A stretch of 64,000 nucleotides of DNA from Palaemon carinicauda (taxonomy: Eukaryota; Arthropoda; Malacostraca; Decapoda; Palaemonidae). Made by a program: the position numbers and the translations under genes. The stretch lies in the NCBI RefSeq assembly GCF_036898095.1, contig NC_090743.1, positions 24,790,424-24,854,423 of the forward strand, written 5' to 3'. The notes beneath the pieces were generated by a model. That model was not told the DNA's origin, did not search any database, and was given only the letters and a program-made list of their open reading frames with translations. Shown here piece after piece: positions 45,488-56,939 of the stretch (the stretch's first letter is position 1; every line of letters begins with the position of its first letter).

Positions 45488-46920
45488 AAAACTGATTTCT
45501 ACCTGAAGCACGCAATTCTCCCCTACCTCAAAAGGTTATAATTGCGAAATAAGTCGTATAATGTAAGCACATTAATACCAGCAAAAAAACAGTAAACATA
45601 TATATCGAATAAAACGGAAATATATAAAGTTAAAAGGATCATTGACTGGGGAGGAGACTAAACACTAGTTTATTAAAAACTACGTTTTCAATCTCTCACC
45701 GTACAGTGCCTTGGGACGAGAATAAAAACTAAAAACGTTTTATCCTTTCTCCCCGTACAGAGACTTGGGACGAGAGTAAAAAACTGACTCGAGAACAACG
45801 TTACTCGCTTGGGACGAGAATAAAGATCGGAACGTTCTCTCTTCCTCTCTCCCTCTCCGTCTCTCTCTCTCTCTCTCTCTCTCTCTTGATTTCACACAGA
45901 AGAGAAAAGCCCACTTACCCTTCGTCAATAAACAGGTTATTTGACCAAAGGAAAAAAACTGAAAGAACTAAGAAATTGAAAAATAACAAGTTCCTTTAAA
46001 TTAGTATTTAAAACATTTCAGTTTGAAAGAAGAATGAACAAAACGTCAGAATCGATTTACTCTTACTGCAAAGTGAAACCGTGATTCTCTCTTTCTCTAT
46101 CATAACGATAGAGCGCAAACTGCGTAGCATAAATAAACCAAACGTTAGTTCATCTTTGAAACAGCACGAAGACTATTCAAAGAAAATCTTTCATAAAATA
46201 TCTACTAAAAAAATTAATTTAATAAGTTTTAAATCTTTTGCTCTGTAAGAGTTATTAACGAAAATAAAAGTTGAAAGGGCTCAACGTTGTTTAACTTCGG
46301 TTTCCAAGTTAGGACCGCCTACTCTCGGATTAGGGGAGGAATAGGTAAGGCCGCATATAAACAAATCATTAAAATTTATCTTGATGTTTATTATAAATGG
46401 AAAGCTAATCGAAGAGGCCTAATAAAGGCGGGTGAGATATAAAATATATAGAGGAAAATCTATAATTAACAACAACAATTTATAAAGTGATAAGATAATT
46501 GCTAAAAGCCTAAAACACACTTCCGTACTAAGGGAAGGGTCGACCATTTTGAAAAGTCAAAGAAAGTCCAAAAAACAATCCAAAGTCATCAACAATTAAA
46601 TCTATCCAAAAAAGAGTTCAAGAGTTTAAGTTGAAGATAAAACACCTGCACTGCAAAAGCTCAAACCAAAAGGAAGTACTTCACCAAGACTGTTGAAAAA
46701 CTCCAGGTTAACAGCGAGTAATGGTACGTCTTGTCGATCAGACCGACAGAGAAGAATTGGAGCTGTTTACATGTATATGCGGTATCTGGCCGATAGTTGG
46801 CGCTGGTGGGCACACCCGCAACCTTCATAGCAATCGCTCGCGAGTTTTTGTGTTTTTCTGTCGAGCCGCCGGAGCGTCAGCTATTATATATTCACCGGCT
46901 AAGTTAAATATTTAAAAGTG
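45488..46920 (-). mobile_element. DIRS element E, 5' ITR and leader only
   Basis: A leader homologous to that of D (45,490-46,710), then an ITR-like end with TTGGCGCTGGTGGGCACACCC, GTCGAGCCGCCGGAGCGTCAG and CACCGGCTAAG. No coding region remains. D sits immediately to its left, so E was either truncated when D inserted or shortened by recombination between the two leaders. Confidence 0.7.
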
Positions 46921-47408
46921 ATTTTTGCAACAAAGAATATTATTGGATGCAGTACTACGTACGTATACATACAAAAGAATCATGGAAAAGATGCACATCC
47001 ATTACATTTGTAGTACAGTAGTAGCCATCAGCAGCCTTACACCATTCTAATATGGTATGACTGCATCTGATTTGCGTTTCATGTTCGATTTAATTTTACT
47101 ACGTACTGTATACAGTACAGGTACTGTATTATCGTATGATCACATTCTCTTTTTGTGTTTTATTTCTTTCTGTGCTGAATTATATATCATATGTAATGCA
47201 ATGAACAATCAGTAAGAGCAGATATTACTAATTACAGTATTAATGGAATTACAGGTAACAAAATATCGTATTTGGGGGTCTTCAGATTTTGCGGTATTTT
47301 CGAAATTTCCGGAAAATCCGCGATATGTATATATATATGGGTTATGGAAAAAACCCGAGAAGTGGTGAATCCGCGATGGTCGAACCGCGAAGTAGCGAGG
47401 GTTCACTG
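46921..47408 (-). other. 5' end of Tigger T1, right of the DIRS insertions
   Basis: Non-coding AT-rich sequence ending in the right terminal inverted repeat of T1. The last 80 bases hold AATCCGCGATGG, AACCGCGAAGTAGCGAGGG and the terminal CACTG, then TA. Confidence 0.75.
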
Positions 47409-47410
47409 TA

Positions 47411-47603
47411 TTATATATAAGTATACTGTAGTTCAGTGCTTACTATACTATTTTGTTACTAATTTTCAATAAGTATATAAAATTTTGATATTTTTACCTG
47501 GGGTTTTGCACGCATTAACTATTCTATTGCCCGCCATACAACATTTTTACCATACGATACCAACTCCGGAACGGATTAATGTCGTATGGCGAGGGTCTAC
47601 TGT
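47411..47603 (+). mobile_element. Right end of Tigger T2
   Basis: The sequence ends GTCGTATGGCGAGGGTCTACTG, followed by TA. In reverse complement this is CAGTAGACCCTCGCCATACG, a pogo/Tigger-like terminus. Internal TGCCCGCCATACAAC and CCATACGATACC words form subterminal repeats. It is read as the continuation of T2, split by T1 at the TA of 47,409-47,410. It interrupts the recombinase frame of DIRS element F. Confidence 0.7.
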
Positions 47604-48050
47604 ACTCGTTAGGAACTTCAGGACTATGTCTAGATTCCAAGCTGGTGATTCCTGATGTCGTTCCTTAGTCGTTTCAAAGGATTTGAGAAGGTCCAGGAGA
47701 TCTTTATTATTGGACAGGTCCAAATTCCTATGCCTGAAGACGGCCACTAACATGCTTCTGTATCCCTTGATGGTTGAGGTCGAAAACTTACGCTTCCTTC
47801 TAAGGTACAGAAGGAAGTCAGCAATCTGAGTCATAGAGATACTGGAAGAGGAAACAGTTGACTCTGCACCATTCTCTAAAAACCTCCCACTTGGATTGGT
47901 AAACCTTGATGGTGGAAGACCTCCTTGCTCTCGCAATCGCACTAGCTGCCTCCTTCGAAAAACCTCTACCTCTCGTGAGTTTTTCGATAGTCTGAAGGCA
48001 GTTAGATGTAGAGCTTGGAGGTTTTGATGGTACCTTTCCAAGTGGGGTTA
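47604..48050 (-). pseudogene. ORF3 remnant of F (tyrosine recombinase N-terminal half)
   Basis: Minus-strand GRGFSKEAASAIARARRSS, KVYQSKWEVFREWC, then FLLYLRRKRKFSTSTIKGY, MLVAVFRHRNLDLSNNKDL and NLDIVLKFL in neighbouring frames. It ends abruptly at the T2 terminus, so the catalytic R-H-R-Y region is absent. Confidence 0.82.
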
Positions 48051-49380
48051 TTTGTGTAGATCTACTCTCAATGGGAGGCTTCTCGGTGTGTCCAACATTC
48101 ATTCCAGTGCTTCTGTGAACCACTCTCTTGTGGGCCAAAAGGGGGCCACTAGAGTCATTCTGGTTTCCTCATGCGACACGAATTTTTGCATCACTTTGTG
48201 CACAATCTTGAACGGAGGAAACGCGTACACGTCCAGGTGGGACCAGTCCATGAGGAAAGCGTCGATGTGAACTGCTTCGGGATCTGGCACTGGGGAACAG
48301 TAAGTCTCCAGTCTCTTCGTCTTCGTAGTTGCGAATATGTCTATACAAGGAAGACCCTAAGTCCGCCACAGGCTCTTGCAGACTTCATGATGAAGCGTCC
48401 ATTCTGTAGACAAGACTTGACCTCTTCTGCTGAGACTGTCTGCCATCATGTTTCTTTCCCCTTGAATGAATCTTGTTGCTAGGGTTACATTCTTTTCTCT
48501 TGCCCAGTAAAGGAGCTCTCTTGCAGTCTCATAAAGGGACCTCGAGTGGGTTCCGCCTTGCTTGGATATGTAGGCCAACGCTGTAGTGTTGTCGGAGTTG
48601 ACCTGTATCACTCTGTTCAGAACTGACTCTTCGAAGCCTTTGAGGGCTAACAGGACTGCCAACAGCTCCTTCTGGTTTATGTGGAGGATCTCCTGATCTT
48701 TTGTCCAGGAACCTGAGATCTCCAACTTTCCCAGTGTTGCTCCCCATCCCGAGTCCGAGGCGTCGGAACACAACACAAGGTCTGGGTTCTTCTGTTCCTG
48801 AGAAAGACCCTCTTGAAGTTTGACGAGGTCATTCCACCACTGAAGGCATCACTTTGTGGATTCTGAAATGGGAATATATTTTGTCTCCAGCTCCTTTCTC
48901 CTGTCCCAATGTAGATTGAGGTGGAACTGAAGAGGGCAAAGATTCAGTCTTCCCAGGGAGACAAACTGCTCCAACGAGGAAAGGGTTCCCAGAAGACTCA
49001 TCCAATCCCTCACAGAACACTTTCGCTTCTCTAGATAGCATTGAAGCTTCACCAAGGCTTGTTCCGTCCTTGAGGCAGACGGAAAAGCCCGAAAAACTCG
49101 ACTCCGAATCTCCATCCCTAAGTACAGAATCTCTTGGGATGGTGTCAGTTGTGACTTGTCTCTGTTTACCAGAAGACTCGGTTTTTCTGATAACTTCAAC
49201 GTCATCTGCAGATCCTCCAGGCAGCGATCGTAGGAATGAGCTCTGAGTAGCCAGTCGTCCATATACAGGGAGGCTGATACCTCTTGAATGCAGCATTCTC
49301 GCTACATTTGACATTAACTTTGTAAAGATTTGAAGCGCGGTGCTTAGGCCGAAACAAAGAGCACAAAATTGGAAAACATG
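47850..49380 (-). pseudogene. ORF2 of F, second part (RT palm to C-terminal domain)
   Basis: From the right: HVFQFCALCFGLSTALQIF, then the catalytic YMDDWLLRAHS. The frame shifts between the preceding SLPVY and MDDW (about 49,262). RNase H has CSDASDSGWGATL, QKELLAVLLAL and VNSDNTTALAYISKQGG at 48,776-48,357. The C-terminal domain has PDPEAVHIDAFLMDW and YAFPPFKIVHKV. The first half of RT lies at 53,540-54,060, beyond element G. Confidence 0.83.
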
Positions 49381-49792
49381 AAAAATTTTAAGTAATTTTT
49401 ATTTTTCCTAACATACTTACCGAGAATTACCTCTTCGGAGGGTCCTTGACCCTCTCTCAAACTCGACCAAGATTTCCCGCGCTACCCCCCCCTATCTCGC
49501 TCCCGATAGTTCCTACCCCCGCCGCCAGGATAATTCCTGCGGCCCGGATTAGGGCAGGTCACTGCTTTTCCCGGGTCAGGATCTCATTAAGTCCTTGGTC
49601 GTGAGATACGAAACATCTCACTCTCTCGTTTAAACTCTCGATCCTTTGGCGCGTTGTGATCCCACGTGTTCCCAGTGTACGGACTTGTGTTTTTTCTGCG
49701 ATAGTGCGTTTTCGCAAAGTGTCCTCAGTCCGTTACCCTTGTGTTATCCAGGGTTTCTGTAACTCGTTAGTGTTGACCTTCGTGTGCGAACG

Positions 49793-52258
49793 ATGGAGAA
49801 CGTGCGTCGTTGTCCTGGTCCTAGAGCAGGAAAGTCGTGTGGGGCTTTCCTCTCTAAACCAGAAGTGGACCCGCATTCCCTTTGTTCCACGTGCAGGGGT
49901 AAAGTTTGTTCCTCCTCGGACACATGTCCCGAGTGCGTGAGTTGGGACGGCATTCAGTGGGTACGGTATGGTACAAAGAAAAAGAAGTCGTCTAAGCGTT
50001 CCCCCAAGAAAGTGAGTGGCGTGTCCTCCTTACAGTCGGTCAGTGATCGGTCCGACGAAGCCTCGGCCTCTCCGTCTCCTTCGCAGAGGAGTGGCCAACA
50101 AGCCCCCAGTGTGATTGTTAGCCATAGTGTCCTCCCAAGTGAACCCAGTGTGAGGGAGGAACCAAGGGCTGGCCCCTCGGGAGTAAACGGAAGGGCCGCG
50201 AGTGTTTCGGGCGAATCGGGCCACGTGGCAGGGGATCACGCTTCCTCAGAAGACCCGGTATGGGGCAGTGTGGCGATCTCAGTCTCCCCCCCGCCCTCGT
50301 GGGCCGGTGCGTCGGGTTCCCCCCCGCCAGAAGAGAACCACTCGAGAATTCGTCGCCCGAGTAGCGACGCCTTCGGGTGGAAGTTACCGAAGACTCCAGG
50401 GAGGTCACCACTAAGGATGGACGTATCCCTGGGTCCATGGCCTTCTAGCAGGGACAGAGTGGACTCGGTACCCTCGGTATCCACAGCAGTTCCCGAGGAC
50501 TTTCTCCAGCACCCTGTCTCGGACGGTCGACGGCGAAGGGCCTCCCCTGCGCATCACTCTAGCAGTCGTTACGTGAGGAACGTGGCACCCTCGGACTCTT
50601 CGGAAGCAGACTCATCCTCCGGGGGAGAACGCAGGGAGAAACGGCACCGTAAGAGAGCGCGGACCGATAGTGATCGTTCCCGCTCCAGGTCGAGGTCGCG
50701 GCACAGTAGGAGGCGCCCACGCTCTCACTCCCGTAAGTACAAGAGGGAGGTCTCTCCCGGCGGCGGCGAATGGTTCTACGTGCCCCCAGGAGAGTCCAGA
50801 AAGCACCGCTCTCCAGACTCTCGGTCCAGTGATCGAGCCTCCAAGTTGTCACTGCCTACATACAACTTGGAACCGCTCGACCGGCCACGCAAGAAGGACC
50901 TCACTCTCAGGCATAAGTCCTCGAGGCCTTCGGTTCACCCCGCCCGGCGGGAGGAAGCGCTCTTCCGAGAAGACAGCCCGACCGAACTAGCCCAGCTGGG
51001 TCGGACGTCGAGCGGGAAGGACCGGTTGCCGGGGTCGGGTCTTCCCACCGGGACTGTGTCCTCCGCGTCCAGAGCCTTGGGCCAGTCGAAAGGCCTCCCG
51101 GGGTCGGTGGCACCCGCCACACGGCGAGACCCAACCGTGTACGGTGCGCCCTACGGTTGCGGGACGGCCTCCCTGGGACCTAGTAGGGAGCGGCCAGTTT
51201 ACCACCCAAGCACGGCTCCCCTCAGCCAAGCCGATGCCTCGGTCGACGGAGGCGAGGTTTCCCCGTCGGAGGACTCCGCCTACAGAAGAGTGGTAGGCCT
51301 CGTCAGAAGGACCCATGGGATTCCGGAACCCGCGGCGACGAAGGTGAATACCTGGAGGTCGAGCCTCTTGAGATACACGCACCGGGACGTCCTTCCGAAG
51401 TCCTCTCTGGCCCTGCCTCTCGCCCCAGACCTAGTACTCGGCCAGGAGTACATCGACAACTTGGTGGCCAGCACTGCGGAGGCCCCCAGGTCCCAGAGTT
51501 CCTCCAAACTCCTCCAGGGTCTTAAACTACAGGCCAAAGTTTATATCCCGGAAGGGCGACGCCCAGGCCCCTGTAGAGTGGACTCAGCCGTGGATATCCT
51601 AGGACAAGGCGGCTCGGACGAAAGGGCCAGCTCAGCCCCTGTGTCCTTCTCGGCCTCTGAAGCAGGCATGATGGAGGAAATGTCGAGGGACATGATTAAC
51701 GTCTCTTCATGGCTGGACTGGTGGGCCTCCATGTTAGTTAATGTACAGGCCTCCACAGACCCCGACGACCCGGAACAACAAGGTCTCCTGTCAGACCTTA
51801 TCACCTCCGGGGGGTAAGCTCTCAAATTTATGGCGTATTAGGCACTCTCCTTGACGGCCAACTGGGTCCTCCGGAAGAGGGACACAGTGCTTTCCAAAGT
51901 GTCAAGGAAAATCCCAGACAGACAGGCGCGAGTGATTCGCGCCCTACCCCTAGGAGGCGAGTCCCTGTTTCCGTTGAAGGAATTAGAAGTGCTGATGGAG
52001 AAGGTGTCCAAGAGGAGAGAAACCAACGTCCCTAAGCAAACATCCTCCAGGAGGCCTCCTTATAGGAGGTCAGTCTCGGATAGTGCCGTGACCCCTCAGG
52101 CTGTCCCCAGCTCTTCGAGGAGGGACGCCCCCGCCTCTTCCTGGACATCAACTCCTCAGCCCTTCCGCAGGGGAGCTACAGCTTCTGCCAGCTCCTTCAG
52201 GTCGGGTTACTCCGCCTCGAAGAGGGGCAGATCAGGCCGCCCCTCTAGGAGAAGGTAG
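49793..52258 (+). pseudogene. ORF1 (gag-like) of G, one interruption
   Basis: ATG at 49,793 gives MENVRRCPGPRAGKSCG, with the Cys/His cluster VDPHSLCSTCRGKVC and CPEC at residues about 6-48. A Ser/Arg-rich linker with RSRSRSRHSRRRPRSHSRK at about 50,690-50,730 follows, then a conserved region with SWLDWWASMLVN near 51,710. The frame is closed by TAA at 51,815-51,817 (one further stop lies near 51,840) and then continues in the same frame to TAG at 52,256-52,258. That tail is basic Ser/Arg-rich, ending RSGRPSRRR. RS-type repeats could bind RNA; this is inference. Confidence 0.82.
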
Positions 52259-52261
52259 AGG

Positions 52262-53497
52262 GAGAGGCCCCCTACTCCCGCCCAAGCCTCGGGTTGGGGG
52301 ATGCCTCAGACCCTATTGGCAAGCATGGAAAACGTATGGGGCGGATGCTTGGACGGTGTCCGTCCTGAAAGAAGGCTACAGGATCCCCTTCATAGCGGAC
52401 TCACCCCCTCTTATTCCAGCCACCCAAACAGAATGGTTAGCTCCCAGGGACCCGTTGAAAAGGGCTACCCTGCAAAAAGAAGTTTCCTCCATGTTGGAAA
52501 AGGGAGCCATGGAAGAAGTCCTTCTCCCAGGGCCAGGCTTCTACAGCCGCCTGTTCCTGGTGGAGAAAGCAACGGGGGGGTGGAGACCGGTGATAGACCT
52601 GTCGGCCCTCAACAGGTTCGTCAAGAAGACGGACTTCAAGATGGACACCCCAAAATCCGTCCTGATGTCCTTGAGGGAGAAAGATTTTATGATGACGGTC
52701 GACCTCAAGGACGCGTACTTCCAAATTCCGGTCCACCCGTCGAGTCGGAAGTTCCTCCGGGTAAAATGGGGCTCCCAGATCCTGCAGTTCCGGACCCTCT
52801 GCTTCGGACTGTCGACGGCCCCTCAGGTGTTCACGAGGGTCTTCGCGACAGTCTCAGTATGGGCTCACGAACGAGGTATCCGCCTCATCAGGTACCTGGA
52901 CGACTGGTTGCTCCTTTCCAGTTCAAAGGCCCTCTTGGAAGAGCAAGGAAAGGACCTCCTCCGTTTCTGCAGGAGTCTGGGAATCATTATCAACCTGGAG
53001 AAATCGAACCTAACGCCATCCAACAAAATGGGGTACTTGGGGATGACGTTGGACACCGTGCAGGGGAAGGCCTTCCCCTCGGAAGACAGGATACAGAACC
53101 TCGTCAAGATCATTCAGCCGTTCCTGTCGGGGCTTCCCAGGAAAGCGAAAGACTGGCAGAGGCTGATAGGCCATCTGGTCTCATTAGAGAAGCTAGTCCC
53201 CCAAGGGAAGATACGGCTCAGACCCGTACAATGGAACCTCAAGGCTCTATGGTCCCAGACAGGCTCTCAGAAAACATCGATCCCAGTCCTCCCGGACACG
53301 AAAGCAGCCTTGAAGTGGTGGAGATGCCAGTCGAACTCCCTCAAGGGGATGCCCCTCGGGTCCTGTCCCCCCGAGTTTCTCCTGTTCACGGACGCCTCCA
53401 GCCTAGGGTGGGGAGCCCACCTGCGGGAGGAAACAGCAAGCGGGACCTGGTCAGAGACCGAAAAGCATCGCCACATCAACGTCCTAGAGCTAAAAGA
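52262..53497 (+). CDS. ORF2 of G: reverse transcriptase, truncated in RNase H
   Basis: There is no conserved ATG. Homology starts in LRPYWQAWKTYGADAW near 52,305. Motifs: KEGYRIPF, GGWRPVIDLSALN, TVDLKDAYFQIPVHPSS with the first Asp, CFGLSTAPQVFTRVF, RYLDDWLLLSS with the Asp pair, then a thumb region (DWQRLIGHLVSLEKL). RNase H starts FTDASSLGWGAHL and reaches HINVLELK, the second catalytic residue, before the element is cut. No internal stop was found. It is the only DIRS RT in the window that is open through the whole RT domain. The -1 frame is also open across it. Confidence 0.88.
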
Positions 53498-53539
53498 GTA
53501 CAAAAGGCATGTCTGCACTTTGCAAGTCGGTTGAAGGGA

Positions 53540-54060
53540 ACTTCCTCCTTGTACATGAACCTCAGGAATTTCTTGAAGTTCGGATGGATGGGAATGTGAA
53601 AATACGCATCATGGAGGTCTAAAGAGACCATCCAGTCGTCCTTACTGACTGCTGCTAGGACTGATTTCGTTGTCTCCATAGTGAACTTTGTCTTCTGTAC
53701 GAAGACGTTGAGTGCACTTACATCCAGGACTGGTCTCCATCCCCCCGAGTTCTTCGGAACCAGGAACAAGCGGTTGTGAAATCCTGGTGACCGTAAATCT
53801 CGCACCCTCTCTATTGCTTTCTTCTCTAATAAGAGAGACATTTGCTGTTGCATCGCCTGTATCTTTGATTCCTCTCTGTATCTGGCCGAGAGATCTATGG
53901 GAGTAACTACTAAAGGAGGTTTTCCTATGAAAGGGATTTTGTATCCCTCCTTGAGTAACTGTACGGACCAAAGGTCTGCTCCTCTCCTCTCCCATACTTG
54001 CCAGAAGTTGGTTAGCCTGGCTCCTACTGCTGTCTGAAGGTGAATGCAGTCAGACCCTGC
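53540..54060 (-). pseudogene. ORF2 of F, first part (RT fingers and start of palm)
   Basis: Minus-strand QMSLLLEKKAIERVRDLR, GFHNRLFLVPKNSGGWRPV, DVSALNVFVQKTKFTMETT, and SLDLHDAYFHIPIHP with the first catalytic Asp. It ends FLRFMYKEEV, where element G interrupts. The next residues (HVFQFCALCFG) are found at 49,380. The insertion point is therefore between two strands of the palm. Confidence 0.87.
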
Positions 54061-54061
54061 T

Positions 54062-56577
54062 TCACCCTGGTCTCGAGCCTCTCCTCTTCGCTCTCCTTCC
54101 CTCGGGTCTGGTACTACCCCTGCTGAATGTTTTATCTCGAAAGGGCTGAGAAAACTGATGGGATGGTGCTTCCTCCTTAGGCTTGCGGCTTGAGAAGGAT
54201 GTAGGCAGAACCTTCCTTGCTGTCTTAGACACCAAATCCTGTGTGGCCTTTTGGGCTAAAGCAGAAGAGACTTCTCTGACCAGCTCTTGAGGAAAAAGGG
54301 ACGAAGAAAGAGGTGCGTACAGTAACTCTGACTTCTGTTTGGGTGTAACCCCATTTGCCAGAAAAGCGTAAATTTGGGCTCTTTTCTTAAGAACACCCGC
54401 CGAGAAAAGAGCCGCTAACTCGTTGGACCCATCTCTCAAGGCTTTGTCCATACAAGACATAATGTGGACGAGGCCTTCTGTGTCCACATCCTTCAAAGCA
54501 TACACCTTTTCCCCAAGGCTCCCAGAATCCAGTCGAGGAAATTAAACACCTCGAAAGCTCTGAAAATGCCTTTGAGAAATCCAACTCCAACGTTGACCAA
54601 AACACTTGGGTTCTCCTCATGGCTGTCCGACGAGGGGCGTCCACCAGACTCGAGAAGTCCCCTTGGGCAGAGGCAGGAACTCCCAAGCCGAGAGCTTCTC
54701 CAGTCTCGGACCAAATGCTCGATCTGGATGCTAATCTAGCCGGGGGAAAAGAAAAAACAGTTTTTCCCTGGTCCTTCTTAGATTGCATCCAGTCCCTCAT
54801 CATCCTTAAGGCTCTCTTAGATGAGAGAGACATCATCATCTTCATAAAAAGTGATTCCTTCGACGCTTTCCCTAGCGTAAACTCTGAAGGCGGGGAACGA
54901 GGAGCAGCAGGAACAAAATTATCAGGAAACACTTCTTCAGAAAAAACTCATGAGTTTCTTTAAATCCACCGACAAATGTTGGTTCTTCGGGTCTTCTCCT
55001 TCCGAAAAATAACTAGGGGAAAGGTGACAGTCGTCGTTCCCTTCTTCTGACAGGTCTCTAATCGAAATAGACGTCCTGTTTCCTTGGAGTCAACTCCTTA
55101 TTATCCTGACTTCTGGCGTCATGGCGTCCAATATCATGACGCCTGGCGTCACTGTGTTCCTACACTTGACACTCGGAACCCTGACGTTTGCGATCTTAAC
55201 GCTCGGTTTCATGACGTCCGAGGTTTTTACGCTCGGCGTCCCGACATCCAACTCCTTGACGCTCGGCGTCATGACTACCAGTTACTCAACGCTTGGCATG
55301 ATGTTCCTCCTCTTGACGCTCGGCGTCATGACTACCAGTTTCCCGACGCTTGGCATGATGTTCCTCTTCTCGACGCTTATCTTTCTGACGCTTGGCGTCA
55401 AGGCGTGAAGATTCCTGACGCTCGGCGTCTTGGTGAGCGGCTCTTTTCTTGTTTGCAGGCTGGTAGACCTACATGAGGGAGGAGAGTTTCTGCTGCATGT
55501 CTTGCAGTACACTTAGGTTCGGATCAACTTCCTGTTGTGGCCAAACAGGAGACGCTGCTTCCTCAACAAGTTCTCCCTCCACGTCGCTCAAGGAAAACGC
55601 AGAACGTTCAGGGGACGAGTACCAATCCGAAGGGGGAGGATGAGCATGCACAGAGGTCATGCCAACCTCCGATAACTGTATTCCAACCGATGGGGATGGA
55701 TGCCTGACAGCTTCCCATTTCCTTCTATCTCCTACCGACGTAGAAGGGCGCTTGGCAGGAGAACATTCCTCGGAGCAGGAATGAAAACGTTCGGGACTGC
55801 TCTAATGGCTGCAACCTGGAGCCTGAGGCGTCATAACACGACGCTGCTCAACAGCGGCAATCTTCCTCTTCAGAGGTCTTGATGCAAGACGCCAGCCCCG
55901 TCTGGGCGCTGCATCATCCGATGAAGACGAAAGCCCTTTTACCTCGCCTTTCACATGGCGAGGGCGAGCGTCCTGGGAAGCGTCAACAGGTACGCTCGAG
56001 GGGACGACTGCTCGGGCGCTAACGCCTCTCGCCTCCTTTTGCCTGTTGACATTCCTTCTCCCAGGGGTTGGGGAGCTTGGAAGAGGTCTATGGCTAGGAG
56101 AACAACAGGTCCGAGCAGACGCACCCTCCACTGCACTGATTAATTTCACTGAACCTTTAGCACTGACACTTGCACTCTTTAACTCCTTCACATCGGACCA
56201 TAATTCAGTCCTGTCCGCTGCGAACGACTCCACTCTCTCGCCCAGGGCTTGAATGGCCACCATCATGTCCTTTAGAGTTGGTTCATTAGGTTTAACAGTA
56301 GTGGGATCTGGAACTACTACTACAGGGGAAGGATCAATAGGTTTGTTGACATGGGGAGGGGAAGAATCCCTAGAAGAATGAGATAAACTCTTACTTCTCC
56401 AGATCCTATCCCTTTCAAGCTCTCAGACAAAATAACACATTCATCACAACGATCAACCAACTCACAAACTTTACCTCTACATTTCACACAAATGGAGTGG
56501 GGATCAACAGAGGCTTTAGCAAGCCGGGTCTTACAACCTCTCACACACCTTCTAATACTTGAAGAAGAGTCAGACAT
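54062..56577 (-). pseudogene. ORF1 (gag-like) of F, frameshifted
   Basis: The start at 56,577 (ATG) gives MSDSSSSIRRCVRGC, then VDPHSICVKCRGKVC and DECV, the same Cys/His cluster as in A, B, C and G. The linker at 55,090-55,440 carries tandem units encoding TPSVK-like repeats. The C-terminal half (MFPDNFVPAAPRSPPSEF, GLGVPASAQGDFSSLVDAP, then CMDKALRDGSNELAALF) matches A/B. At least two frame breaks occur, including one near 54,500. Confidence 0.83.
55090..55440. repeat. Tandem GACGC-NNN-GCGTC hairpin repeats in ORF1 of F
   Basis: About 15-18 copies of GACGCTCGGCGTC-type words (a 5-base stem with a 3-base loop), spaced at about 18-30 bases. On the minus strand they encode PSVK-containing repeats. 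Confidence 0.85.
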
Positions 56578-56935
56578 TGTGAAAATTTGAGAGAGAGATC
56601 AAAACAAGCAAGGGTCAAAACAACAAAATCTAATCGGGTCCAGGAAAATTCCAAAAACAAATCCAAACGAGCGAAAGCCAAAGCCAAATTGTACATCACC
56701 AAAGTAACTGCAATTAACACAGGCTACAGCAAGCAAAATTCCAATGATGTTACTGGTGAGGCGGCAGGGAAGATCTGAGGAATAGTTGAAATGGTTCCAG
56801 GTACTTGGGTAGAGGGCGCACTGGTAGTACACCTGGCTACCCAATCGGCGATTGCCGCGAGTTTTGAAATTCTGCCGTAACGTCAGGGACTAAGCTATAC
56901 TGTATATACAACTACCAGGTAAGTCAGATGTTTAA
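56578..56935 (-). repeat. Leader and 5' ITR of F
   Basis: AT/AAGC-rich leader, then the ITR-like sequence GTAGAGGGCGCACTGGTAGT to CTACCAGGTAAG. It abuts the recombinase frame of H at about 56,940. Confidence 0.72.
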
Positions 56936-56939
56936 AAAT

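Larger units (their letters stand above)
35704..47408 (-). mobile_element. Tigger/pogo DNA transposon T1, interrupted by DIRS elements
   Basis: The terminal inverted repeats begin CAGTGAACCCTCG at 35,704 and, inverted, end CGAGGGTTCACTG at 47,408. Each is followed by an ATCGCGG/TTCGCGG block. TA flanks both ends, the usual pogo/Tigger target duplication. Subterminal CCGCGAAGTAG-like words occur near both ends and may be transposase binding sites. The element carries an intact transposase on the minus strand. About 7.9 kb of DIRS sequence (39,063 to about 46,920) splits it upstream of the transposase start. The original length was therefore about 3.8 kb. Confidence 0.87.
49381..53538 (+). mobile_element. 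DIRS-type retrotransposon G, 3'-truncated, inside F
   Basis: It begins at about 49,381 with an AT-rich end reading into CTAACATACTTACCGAGAATT, followed by a C-rich leader and ORF1 and ORF2 on the plus strand. It stops within RNase H at about 53,497, where about 40 bases of unclear origin precede F. Its sequence differs strongly from A/B (GC-rich, different termini), and its RT is closer to that of C. The exact split of the F RT sequence on both sides supports an insertion. Confidence 0.83.
47604..56935 (-). mobile_element. DIRS-type retrotransposon F, split by G and T2
   Basis: Minus-strand element with its 5' ITR at about 56,790-56,935 (GGGCGCACTGGTAGTACACC, AACTACCAGGTAAG). ORF1 lies at 56,577-54,062. 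RT begins at 54,050 and is broken at about 53,540 by element G. RT resumes at about 49,380, followed by RNase H and the start of the recombinase, which stops at 47,604 where T2 begins. The 3' part is not in the window. Confidence 0.83.

Noticed and set aside
48052..48482. Plus-strand frames antisense to F ORF2/ORF3
   Set aside because: Shadows of the minus-strand element; no motif of their own.
55090..55440. Regularly repeated palindromes considered as a CRISPR-like array
   Set aside because: Eukaryotic context, coding repeats, irregular spacing and spacers that repeat; not a CRISPR.
55084..55476. Plus-strand frame with ARRHD/LDARRHDY repeats over the ORF1 linker of F, considered as a repeat protein gene
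   Set aside because: Antisense to the ORF1 linker of F; the repeat comes from the palindromic DNA units.
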